This document shows positions 30,783 through 38,360 of a stretch of 38,395 nucleotides of DNA, in pieces. Source of the DNA: Nitrosopumilales archaeon (GTDB taxonomy: Archaea > Thermoproteota > Nitrososphaeria > Nitrososphaerales > Nitrosopumilaceae); the NCBI GenBank assembly GCA_016276965.1, contig JADNRU010000008.1, positions 1-38,395 of the forward strand, written 5' to 3'. Position 1 is the first letter of the stretch; the number at the start of each line of letters is the position of its first letter. A program made the position numbers and the translations under genes. The notes beneath the pieces were generated by a model. It had not been told where the DNA came from. It searched no databases and saw only the letters and a list, made by a program, of their open reading frames with translations.

Positions 30783-33485
30783 ATGAATAAAGAAGATATT
30801 CTAAAGAAGTTTTCTGCAGACCCAGAAAAATATTACAAAGTAAAACTATTCGATGAACAAGGATTCACAAGAAAATCTTGTGCAAAATGTGGGAAATTTT
30901 TCTGGACAATAGATACTAACAGGAACAATTGTCCTGAAGATTCTGAAGACACTTACTCGTTTATTGGAAATCCTCCAACTTCAAAAAGATTTGATTATAC
31001 ACAGTCTTGGAAGGAAATAGAGTCGTTTTTTGTAAAAAATGGTCATACTTCAGTTAGCAGGTATCCTGTAGTTTGTAGATGGCGTGATGACTTGTATTTT
31101 ACAATTGCATCTGTGGTTGATTTTCAAAGGGTAATGGGCTCCAAAGTTATCTTTGAGTTTCCTGCAAACCCGTTAATTGTTCCACAACCTTGTCTTCGAT
31201 TCAAAGATTTGGAAAATGTCGGAGTAACAGGACGACATTTTTCTAGCTTTTGCATGATAGGACAGCTAAGCATTCCAAACTCACAAGGATATTGGAAGGA
31301 CGAATGCATTGACTTGGATTATAGATTACTAACTGAACGATTTGGTATTTCCAAAAAAGAAATTGTTTTTGTAGAAGATGTTTGGGAGGGAGGCGGCTCG
31401 TTTGGTTCTAGTTTAGAATTTTATGTTAGGGGACTAGAGCTTGGAAACGCAGTATTTACTGAATTTCAAGGGGAGCTTGGAAATCACACAGAACTTGAAC
31501 AAAAGGTAATTGACATGGGTGCAGGCCTTGAGCGATTTGCATGGATTACCATGGGAACTCCAACTGCGTATGATTGCTGTTTTGGTCCAATCACTGGAAA
31601 ATTAATCGACAAAGTCGGAATTGATTTTGATACTGGATTGCTAACAAAGTATTTTACCGAAATTGCAAAGAATCAAGGAAAGTATTCAAATCTATTGGAG
31701 GTAAGAGCTCATGCAATTAGTAATGCAGGAGTGAGTCCTGAACAGGTAAGTAAAATCATCAATCCTTTGGAAGGAATTTACTTGATTGTAGACCATCTTC
31801 GTACTTTGATTTTTGCAATTTCTGATGGTGCACTACCAAGTAACGTTGGTGGAGGATATAATTTGCGAATTGTTCTAAGAAGAATCATCGGAACGATGCA
31901 GCGACTGGGACTAAATCTAGACCTGAATGAAATGATTGACTGGCACATTGATTATTTGAAGACAACTTATTCCGAACTAGAAGAAAGGCGAGCTGATGTA
32001 AAAACAATCATTGATGTAGAGTCAAAAAGATACGAGGAATCTAAAATCCGAATGCAAAAAATTGCAACCACTCTAAAATCCAAAGACCAAATTCCTACAG
32101 TTGATGATCTAATTACAATGTACGAGTCTGACGGAATTACGCCTGATTATCTCAAAGAATTAGAGGTGATTCCTGAGATTCCAGATACATTCTATTCTAG
32201 ATTAGCTGACTTGCACCAGTCTGCTGCAAAGAAAACTGAAACCAAACTACCGTTGGAAGGACTGCCAGAGACTGATTTGTTATTTTACAAAGAAGATCCT
32301 CGAGAGTTTCCTGCCAAGGTTCTAAAATCATTTGATAAATTCGTTGTACTAGATAGGACGTCATTTTATGCAAGAGGTGGAGGACAAGAGCCAGACCATG
32401 GAAAAATTGCAGGGTTTGATGTTGTTGATGTAAACAAACATGGAAACATCGTAATACATGAGCTAAAAGGAGGAATTCCAAAGGAAGGTGATATGGTTTC
32501 GTGTGTTGTGGATTCAACTAGAAGAGACGGAATTACAAAACACCACACCAGTACGCATATTCTTAATTCATCTTCACGAAATGTTTTAGGTTCTTGGGTT
32601 TGGCAAAACTCTGCTTTCAAAGAAGTAGACCACGCAAGACTAGACATTACACATCATTCAGCTTTAACAGAAGAAGAAACCAGAAAAATTGAAGAGCTTG
32701 CCAACGCAAAAGTTAAGGAAGACATTCCTGTAACTATTGAAAATTTCTATAGGGGAAAAGCTGAGCAAAAATACGGATTTCGCATATACCAGGGAGGAGT
32801 CGTTCCTGTAAAATCTGTCCGAATCGTTTCAATTGAGGATTTTGATGTGGAAGCTTGTGGAGGAACGCACGTTAAAAAAACAAAAGAAATTGATTTAATC
32901 AAAATAACTAGAACAAAAAGAATCCAAGATGGTGTTGTAAGACTAGAGTTTGTTGCAGGACAAGCTGCACATGACTATCTCAAGGAACATGAGGTAGAAT
33001 TGGCAAAGAAATCAGCAGAAGATGCTGCAAAAGAAAAGCGAGACAAGCTACGAGACCAAAAGAAACTAGAATCAAGAGAAAAGATTCCAGCTATTCTAGA
33101 GCAGATTTCTGTAAAGCAAGGTCCGTATGATCAAGGTCCTCGTATTCAGGTGGATGAAATTTTTGGTGAATTAAAAACTGGGTGGTTTTATTGGACAACA
33201 AGCGAACAATATGACGAATATTTTCACATTAATTTTGGAGAGAAACTAATCAAAAAGGATCCAAAGGCAGTGTATTGTGGATTATTTGAAGCAGGAGAAA
33301 CGCTTCGAGCCATAATTTACGCAGGAGAGGCCTCAAACAAAAATGCAGGAGAGATTGCAAAGGCAGTTTCTGAAATTTTAGGTGGTTCTGGAGGCGGAAA
33401 TCCACGTTTTGCCCAAGGCGGAGGAAAAAATAAAGCTAAAAAAGATGATGCAGTCGAAAAAGCAAAAACGATAGCTTTAGGATAG
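30783..33485 (+). CDS. alaS: Alanine--tRNA ligase (archaeal type)
   Basis: AlaRS charges tRNA-Ala and edits mischarged Ser and Gly. The archaeal N-terminal extension has SCAKCGKFFWTID and a further Cys50. The catalytic domain includes GGGSFGSSLEFYVRGLELG. The editing domain carries HHTSTH (about 587-592) and the CGGTH motif (about 692-696) that complete its zinc site. A C-terminal coiled coil (about 740-790; KKSAEDAAKEKRDKLRDQKK) leads to a Gly-rich C-Ala region GGSGGGNPRFAQGGG. At 900 aa it is full length. leuS follows after 8 nt. Confidence 0.97.
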   Translation: MNKEDILKKFSADPEKYYKVKLFDEQGFTRKSCAKCGKFFWTIDTNRNNCPEDSEDTYSFIGNPPTSKRFDYTQSWKEIESFFVKNGHTSVSRYPVVCRWRDDLYFTIASVVDFQRVMGSKVIFEFPANPLIVPQPCLRFKDLENVGVTGRHFSSFCMIGQLSIPNSQGYWKDECIDLDYRLLTERFGISKKEIVFVEDVWEGGGSFGSSLEFYVRGLELGNAVFTEFQGELGNHTELEQKVIDMGAGLERFAWITMGTPTAYDCCFGPITGKLIDKVGIDFDTGLLTKYFTEIAKNQGKYSNLLEVRAHAISNAGVSPEQVSKIINPLEGIYLIVDHLRTLIFAISDGALPSNVGGGYNLRIVLRRIIGTMQRLGLNLDLNEMIDWHIDYLKTTYSELEERRADVKTIIDVESKRYEESKIRMQKIATTLKSKDQIPTVDDLITMYESDGITPDYLKELEVIPEIPDTFYSRLADLHQSAAKKTETKLPLEGLPETDLLFYKEDPREFPAKVLKSFDKFVVLDRTSFYARGGGQEPDHGKIAGFDVVDVNKHGNIVIHELKGGIPKEGDMVSCVVDSTRRDGITKHHTSTHILNSSSRNVLGSWVWQNSAFKEVDHARLDITHHSALTEEETRKIEELANAKVKEDIPVTIENFYRGKAEQKYGFRIYQGGVVPVKSVRIVSIEDFDVEACGGTHVKKTKEIDLIKITRTKRIQDGVVRLEFVAGQAAHDYLKEHEVELAKKSAEDAAKEKRDKLRDQKKLESREKIPAILEQISVKQGPYDQGPRIQVDEIFGELKTGWFYWTTSEQYDEYFHINFGEKLIKKDPKAVYCGLFEAGETLRAIIYAGEASNKNAGEIAKAVSEILGGSGGGNPRFAQGGGKNKAKKDDAVEKAKTIALG

Positions 33486-33493
33486 TGAAGTAA

Positions 33494-36349
33494 ATGGGAA
33501 TAGATTGGTCTGGAATTGAAGCAAAGTGGAGAAAAAAATGGGATGAAGTAAAAGACTTTGAGGCAAATCCAAATGAAAAGGAAAAAAAATTCATTACAGT
33601 AGCATATCCATATCCTAATTCACCACAACACATCGGACACGGTAGAACATACACGCTAGCTGATGTTCATGCACGATACTACAGAATGAAAGGATACAAT
33701 GTTTTGTTTCCAATGGGATTCCATTATACTGGAACGCCAATACTTGGGATGGCAAAAAGGGTAGAAGCTGGGGATTCAGAAATAATTGATGGATTGAAGA
33801 ATATCTATCATGTTCCTGAGAACGATATCAAAACGTTTGTAGAGCCAATTAAGATTGCTGACTATTTTCATGAAGAGATAAAATCTGGAATGATTGAGAT
33901 GGGTTATTCTATAGATTGGCGTCGAGAATTTACAACAATAGATCCAGTGTACCAGAAATTCATAGAATGGCAAATTACTACTTTAAAAGAAAAAAATCTA
34001 ATCATTCAAGGGAGTCATCCTGTTGGGTGGTGTCCTAAAGATCAAAATCCAGTATCCCAACATGATACTATGGGTGATGTAGAGCCAGACTTTACTGAAT
34101 ACATTTTGATAAAGTTCAAGTTTGATGATTATATCATTCCAACTGCAACATTACGCCCTGAAACTTTGTTTGGTGTTACAAATCTGTGGGTTAATCCTGG
34201 TACTAAATACAAAAAGGTAACTGTTGATGGAGAAAAATGGATTGTAAGTGCTGAATGTGCACGCAAGCTAGAGTTTTTGGAAAGAAAGGTTACTTATGAT
34301 GGAGAAATTTCTGGAGCGGAGCTAGTTGGAAAACTAGTTGAAGTACCACACAGAAAAGAAAAGATTCTGATACTCGAAGCTAGCTTTGTGGAATCTCACA
34401 CTGGAACTGGTTTGGTAATGTCAGTTCCTGCTCATGCTCCATTTGACTATCAGGCCCTAGTTGATTTTAAGAAAAATCAGCCTCTAGGCTCAGAATTGCA
34501 GCTAATTCGGCCTATTTCTATTATTCAAACTGAGGGGTATGGGGAAATTCCAGCAAAAGAGGCTGTTGAAAAACTAGGAATCTCAGACCAAAATGATCCA
34601 AAGCTGGAGCAAGCCACTGAAGAAATCTATGGAAAAGAGTTCTACGGTGGAATACTAAAACAAAACACAGAACAGTTTGCCGGAAAAAAAGTCTCTGAAG
34701 CTAAAGAATCTATTAAAGAATGGTTAGCTAAAGAAAAATATTCAGATGTTTTGTTAGAGCTTACCAATTCTCCAGTGAAATGTCGTTGTGGAGCTGAATG
34801 TGTTGTTAAAATTCTCACCAACCAATGGTTTCTAAACTATGGCGATAACAACTGGAAGGAAAAAGCAAATCGATGTCTTGATAAAATGAGCATTCTTCCT
34901 CAAGAAATTCGTGGTGAATTTAATTATGTAATCGGTTGGTTGCACGAACGTGCCTGTGCTCGCCAACATGGTATGGGAACCAAATTGCCATGGGATCAAG
35001 CTTGGATCGTTGAAAGTTTATCGGATTCGGTAATCTATATGGCATATTATATTCTAGCAAAATTTGTAAATTCTGGTAAATTATCAGCTGATGGTTTATC
35101 AAAAGAATTTTTTGATTATGTGTTTTTGGGGAAGGGTAGCTCGGATGGAATAAAGCTCCCAAAAGATATAGTTGAGGAAATTAGAAAAGAGTTTTCTTAC
35201 TTTTATCCAGTTGATTCAAGACATTCCGGGCGAGATTTGGTTCCAAACCACTTGACATTTTTTGTATTAAATCATGTAGCAATATTTCCTGAAAAGGACT
35301 GGCCTCGTCAAATTGTTGTTAATGGTTCTGTTCTGATGGATGGTAAAAAGATGTCAAAAAGTATGGGAAATATCATTCCACTACGACAAGCTATTCGGGA
35401 TCATGGTGCAGATCCAATCAGATTAGCTATAATCATATCAGCTGAGCTACTCCAAGACGCTGATTTTAATTTAGAATCAGTAAATGGAATAAAAAACAAG
35501 CTTGTAGCTTTATTGGATGAATGTTCCAAGCTAAAAGCTGAAAAGCTTGGAAACTTGCAAGCTGAAGACAAATGGATCTTAAGCAAGCTGCAATCTATGA
35601 TTTCTGGTGTTAGCTCCAGTATAGAGAAAATGAGGCTACGAGAGGCCCTTCATGGGAATTTGTTCTCATTTGAGGCCGATTTGAATTGGTTTTTGAAGCG
35701 AGCCCGGGCAAAAGGGAGAAATGACTATTCTGGAATATTGCACGAAATAACAACTAAAAGAATAGCAATGCTTTCTCCATTTGCGCCTCATATAGCTGAA
35801 GAGATGTGGGAAAAGCTTGGAAACTCTGGTTTGGTGTCACAAAGTGGTTGGCCAACAGTTTCAGCTAAAATTGATGCAAAAGCTGTTCTGTCTGAAGACT
35901 TGTTAAAATCTGTCATGGATGATGTAGCAAATATAATTAAAATTACGAAGATTACGCCAAAAAAAATTATAATTTACACAGCTGATTCCTTCAAATCAAA
36001 AGCATATCATGCAATATTAGACAAAGTAATGTCAGGTGAAACAAACATGGGAGCTATAATGAAAGATTTGATTGCAAATCCAGAGACTGCTGATATTAAG
36101 AAGAATCCGGATTTTGTTCAAAAAACTATCAAGGATATTTTGTCTGAACCAGTTGAAATTAGAAAGACTAAACTAGAAACTGTAGAGTTTGATGAAAAGG
36201 GCTTGATTTCTGATGAGCTAATTAGTCTTGCAAAGGCTGACTATGGAGTTGATGTGCAGATTTATTCTGAGAGTGATTCAGGAATTTATGATCCGAAAGG
36301 AAAAGCTAGACATTCCAGGCCTTTCAAGCCAGCTATTTTGATTGAATAA
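33494..36349 (+). CDS. leuS: Leucine--tRNA ligase (archaeal type)
   Basis: LeuRS charges tRNA-Leu. The class I signatures are HIGH (46-49, PQHIGHGRTY) and KMSKS (619-623, GKKMSKSMGN). The CP1 editing domain is inserted in the middle, with TATLRPETLFG at its start. The anticodon-binding helices follow and the C-terminus is the archaeal extended form. At 951 aa it is complete. It probably shares a transcript with alaS. A downstream hairpin (36373-36388) might mark the 3' end. Confidence 0.97.
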   Translation: MGIDWSGIEAKWRKKWDEVKDFEANPNEKEKKFITVAYPYPNSPQHIGHGRTYTLADVHARYYRMKGYNVLFPMGFHYTGTPILGMAKRVEAGDSEIIDGLKNIYHVPENDIKTFVEPIKIADYFHEEIKSGMIEMGYSIDWRREFTTIDPVYQKFIEWQITTLKEKNLIIQGSHPVGWCPKDQNPVSQHDTMGDVEPDFTEYILIKFKFDDYIIPTATLRPETLFGVTNLWVNPGTKYKKVTVDGEKWIVSAECARKLEFLERKVTYDGEISGAELVGKLVEVPHRKEKILILEASFVESHTGTGLVMSVPAHAPFDYQALVDFKKNQPLGSELQLIRPISIIQTEGYGEIPAKEAVEKLGISDQNDPKLEQATEEIYGKEFYGGILKQNTEQFAGKKVSEAKESIKEWLAKEKYSDVLLELTNSPVKCRCGAECVVKILTNQWFLNYGDNNWKEKANRCLDKMSILPQEIRGEFNYVIGWLHERACARQHGMGTKLPWDQAWIVESLSDSVIYMAYYILAKFVNSGKLSADGLSKEFFDYVFLGKGSSDGIKLPKDIVEEIRKEFSYFYPVDSRHSGRDLVPNHLTFFVLNHVAIFPEKDWPRQIVVNGSVLMDGKKMSKSMGNIIPLRQAIRDHGADPIRLAIIISAELLQDADFNLESVNGIKNKLVALLDECSKLKAEKLGNLQAEDKWILSKLQSMISGVSSSIEKMRLREALHGNLFSFEADLNWFLKRARAKGRNDYSGILHEITTKRIAMLSPFAPHIAEEMWEKLGNSGLVSQSGWPTVSAKIDAKAVLSEDLLKSVMDDVANIIKITKITPKKIIIYTADSFKSKAYHAILDKVMSGETNMGAIMKDLIANPETADIKKNPDFVQKTIKDILSEPVEIRKTKLETVEFDEKGLISDELISLAKADYGVDVQIYSESDSGIYDPKGKARHSRPFKPAILIE

Positions 36350-36372
36350 AGAATTGTAAATTAGTTTGAATT

Positions 36373-36397
36373 TCCATAAAAATATGGAGGTTTCTCC
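36373..36397 (+). other. Two overlapping hairpins after leuS
   Basis: TCCATA-AAAA-TATGGA (36373-36388) and GGAG-GTTT-CTCC (36386-36397) share the bases GGA, so only one can form at a time. They lie 24-48 nt after the leuS stop. No T run follows. The meaning is unclear: they could be a terminator, a processing signal or chance. Confidence 0.3.
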
Positions 36398-36516
36398 AAA
36401 ACAACATCACACGCAGTATAACAGTAATCATCTAAATTCTAAAACTCAGTATTAACCATTGGTGTTTAAAATTGCACTACAATGGTTTTTATCCACCCAG
36501 AAAATCGCTAATTTTG

Positions 36517-36753
36517 ATGACAGAAATAAAAGTTAAAGAAAAGAAAACACAGTTGAAAACACGACCAGCATTCAAAGCTGGCGAGGTAGTAAGAATAGTA
36601 GATTCAGAAAAAAATACTACTCTAGTCTATACCATTAAAAAATTAAAAAAATCCTATGATGGAACGATTCTATATCTACTTGAAACAGCATCTAATCCAA
36701 TTAAAATTCTATTTTATGAAAGCAAAAAATCTCATCTAGAAATAGTTAATTAG
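36517..36753 (+). CDS. Unknown small basic protein (78 aa)
   Basis: The protein starts MTEIKVKEKKTQLKTRPAFK and is rich in Lys, with a beta-rich body (GEVVRIVDS, then TLVYTIKKLK) resembling a small SH3-like or KOW-like barrel, but no family is recognised. The ATG at 36517 is about 26 nt downstream of TATA-like TTTTTATCC (36486-36494), and an upstream in-frame start at 36472 lacks such support. It converges on the PII gene. Confidence 0.6.
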   Translation: MTEIKVKEKKTQLKTRPAFKAGEVVRIVDSEKNTTLVYTIKKLKKSYDGTILYLLETASNPIKILFYESKKSHLEIVN

Positions 36754-36766
36754 ACCAGTTTAATTT

Positions 36767-36794
36767 TCAAATCTCAAAATGATTTTGCGAAATT
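36767..36794 (+). repeat. 28-bp direct repeat, copy 1 (downstream of the PII gene)
   Basis: This copy differs at two of 28 positions from the copy at 37155-37182. It contains ATTTTGCGAAAT (36782-36793), a near-palindrome. It lies between the convergent 78-aa and PII genes. Confidence 0.75.
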
Positions 36795-36808
36795 GAAAAA
36801 GAAAAAGG

Positions 36809-37111
36809 CTAGAGATATTTTCCGCCTTGTTCTTTGGTAGAAATATCCGTAACATTTTCTACTGGGGAAACAAAGATTTTTCCGTCTCCGGAAGTGCTCA
36901 TATGAGCAGCCTCAACAATTGCCGCAACAACTTTGTTCACATTGGAATCTTCGACTACGGTACAAACTGTCTCAATATTGGTAAAATCCTTGGAACTTCC
37001 TCCACATCCTCTGCCTTCGCTTATGGAAAATCCTCCAAGTTTCATTTTGCATAATGCCTCCACAACATCGTCTTCACGTACTGACTGAATTACAGCCTCA
37101 ATTTTCTTCAT
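36809..37111 (-). CDS. glnK: PII-like signalling protein with a shortened T-loop
   Basis: PII proteins are trimers that sense 2-oxoglutarate and ATP/ADP and control ammonium transport and assimilation. The opening MKKIEAVIQSVREDDVVEAL and the B-loop/C-region SGDGKIFVSPVENV (74-87), with ISTKEQGG (90-97), are PII hallmarks. The T-loop region after GRG (residues 33-35), usually about 30 residues up to the next strand, is only about 20 here (CGGSSKDFTNIETVC...), about 10 fewer, and the tyrosine that is often uridylylated is missing. Two or three cysteines are added. The ATG at 37111 lies 24-26 nt from TATA-like TTTTAAAG (37131-37140). Confidence 0.8.
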   Translation of the reverse strand: MKKIEAVIQSVREDDVVEALCKMKLGGFSISEGRGCGGSSKDFTNIETVCTVVEDSNVNKVVAAIVEAAHMSTSGDGKIFVSPVENVTDISTKEQGGKYL

Positions 37112-37130
37112 AGGATTTATGAAAAAAAAC

Positions 37131-37140
37131 TCTTTAAAAT
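37131..37140 (-). promoter_or_regulatory. TATA box for the PII gene
   Basis: ATTTTAAAGA on the minus strand is centred about 25 nt from the ATG at 37111. Confidence 0.5.
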
Positions 37141-37154
37141 TGTTACATTTTTAC

Positions 37155-37182
37155 TCAAATCTCAAAGTAATTTTGCGAAATT
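37155..37182 (-). repeat. 28-bp direct repeat, copy 2 (upstream of the PII promoter)
   Basis: The 28-bp copy matches 36767-36794 at 26 positions and holds the palindrome AATTTTGCGAAATT (37169-37182; arms AATTT/AAATT). It lies just upstream of the TATA box, where an activator or repressor would bind. A shorter form ATTTAGCGAAAT occurs at 37626-37637. Confidence 0.7.
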
Positions 37183-37236
37183 AGAACGGATTCACTAAGG
37201 TCCATAACTATAGCGTCCTAATTTTGGTTTCAGAAA

Positions 37237-37545
37237 CTAATCCGAGGACTTTTCTTCTAAATAGGCTGCTACTTGTTTCTGGATTTGTTGTTTTTGATGA
37301 GTAATTTCTTGATGTATTCTATAAAGTAATTCTTGACCCAATCTTTGATTATTTTTATGATAATATGCTGTTGAATATTCTTGTTCCTTGCTTCCAAGTA
37401 ACCAACCAATAATAAAATCTGACTCGTTTTGTGGATTCCATGAAGATCTCAACATTGGATAATAAACTTCTAGAAAACCCTTCAAATCACTTTCAATTCC
37501 CTTAAGATCGTGTTTTACGAATTCAAAAAATTCTTCATCTTTCAT
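37237..37545 (-). CDS. Unknown protein, 102 aa
   Basis: This soluble, helix-rich protein begins MKDEEFFEFVKHDLKGIESD and ends in a Gln/Lys-rich helix (HQKQQIQKQVAAYLEEKSSD). No family is recognised. TATA-like TTTATGAGG near 37567-37575 (minus) fits the ATG at 37545. It follows the four Cys/His microproteins after a 119-nt gap. Confidence 0.6.
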   Translation of the reverse strand: MKDEEFFEFVKHDLKGIESDLKGFLEVYYPMLRSSWNPQNESDFIIGWLLGSKEQEYSTAYYHKNNQRLGQELLYRIHQEITHQKQQIQKQVAAYLEEKSSD

Positions 37546-37625
37546 AATTTTATCCTATAACGTATCCTCATAAATTGACTATCTTTCTATATTCAATCGA
37601 AAATTTGTGTTAAAATTATTATTTT

Positions 37626-37637
37626 ATTTAGCGAAAT
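37626..37637. promoter_or_regulatory. ATTTAGCGAAAT palindrome, third copy
   Basis: A near-palindrome matching ATTTTGCGAAAT at 36782 and 37170 except for one base. It lies between the 102-aa gene and the 42-aa Cys-rich gene, upstream of the former's promoter. Confidence 0.4.
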
Positions 37638-37664
37638 TGACCTGTAACAGTTCGTATCAAATGT

Positions 37665-37793
37665 TTATGAAGAATTGATTGCATCCCAGCAACAGCACTC
37701 ATCCCATGTGCAGTTGGGACATTCTTTTTTAGATTTGCTGTTTTTGCATTCATCTGGAAGACATTCACAATCAGCACATTTGATTTGAAACAT
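37665..37793 (-). CDS. Cysteine-rich microprotein (42 aa)
   Basis: The 42-residue protein has nine cysteines: MFQIKCADCECLPDEC, then KECPNCTWDECCC. The ATG at 37793 is preferred to an ATG at 37853, which overlaps the preceding gene by 22 nt. The pattern CxDC ... ExC ... CPxC ... DxCxC resembles the microprotein at 6143-6292. It probably binds metal. No family name is claimed. Confidence 0.6.
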   Translation of the reverse strand: MFQIKCADCECLPDECKNSKSKKECPNCTWDECCCWDAINSS

Positions 37794-37831
37794 ATTCCAA
37801 GTCTCCACAGCCGCTAGACGTTTTATGAGCT

Positions 37832-38011
37832 TCAAGAAAATGTCCCCATGCAATTACAGCCTAAAGCCATACATGGTTTTCGTACCCCGTTTCTATCTCG
37901 TGGGAACTTTTCTTGTTGGTGTAGTTCTTTGTTATGTCCACAATCAGGGCAGTTATGTTCTTCGATGAAGGGTAATCCATAGCTGGTCTTTTTTATTTTA
38001 AAACTTCTCAT
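37832..38011 (-). CDS. Small zinc-ribbon-like protein (59 aa)
   Basis: The 59-aa protein starts MRSFKIKKTSYG and has CPDC (21-24) with a later Cys47 and GCNC (51-54), a probable four-cysteine zinc ribbon. The linker is basic, including KFPRDRNGVRK, as in nucleic-acid-binding ribbons. It starts 12 nt after the preceding 64-aa gene and is probably translated from one mRNA with it. Confidence 0.65.
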   Translation of the reverse strand: MRSFKIKKTSYGLPFIEEHNCPDCGHNKELHQQEKFPRDRNGVRKPCMALGCNCMGTFS

Positions 38012-38023
38012 TATGGTACATTC

Positions 38024-38218
38024 CTATGAATGATCATCACTTGTATTGTGTGCGTAAGCATGCCTAGTTTGCTTGTTAACTACTTTTATCCCTAGATCCT
38101 TGTATTTGGTGATACACCCATCACAGAGAAAGATATGAAGATTATCAAATACTATTACTGATTTCTTAGGTTTGTTATGATTACATTCTAATTCTTTGAG
38201 TAGTTCTGATTTTTTCAT
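38024..38218 (-). CDS. Small Cys/His protein (64 aa)
   Basis: The protein begins MKKSELLKELECNHNKPKKS and has LCDGCITKYKDLG around residue 31-43. The C-x-H and C-x2-C pairs could form one zinc site (CNH...CDGC). It is otherwise unrecognised. The ATG at 38218 lies 4 nt after the stop of the C2H2 gene, so the two are likely coupled. Confidence 0.6.
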   Translation of the reverse strand: MKKSELLKELECNHNKPKKSVIVFDNLHIFLCDGCITKYKDLGIKVVNKQTRHAYAHNTSDDHS

Positions 38219-38222
38219 TCTA

Positions 38223-38360
38223 TTAGTTATCCCAATACCATTTCTGTTTATAATGTTCTGGTTTTGATGTATGAGCTTTTTTGTAATGTCGTAACAATCT
38301 AATCTCTTCTGTAAAAGCCATTTTGCATTTTTTACATTTATGTGGTTTGAGTATTTTCAT
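38223..38360 (-). CDS. C2H2 zinc-finger protein (45 aa, or the end of a longer one)
   Basis: The translated frame holds HKCKKCKMAFTEEIRLLRHY followed by KKAH: C-x2-C-x12-H-x4-H, the classical TFIIIA-type finger, with a Phe and Leu at the hydrophobic-core positions. The ATG at 38360 gives 45 residues. The frame stays open to the window edge (about 11 more codons), so the gene could begin upstream of the window. It leads a run of Cys/His microproteins. A DNA- or RNA-binding role is inferred from the fold. Confidence 0.7.
   Translation of the reverse strand: MKILKPHKCKKCKMAFTEEIRLLRHYKKAHTSKPEHYKQKWYWDN

Noticed and set aside
37794-37853. Longer start (ATG at 37853) for the 42-aa Cys-rich protein
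   Set aside because: It overlaps the zinc-ribbon gene by 22 nt and adds a non-conserved-looking hydrophobic stretch; the ATG at 37793 starts at the Cys-rich part.
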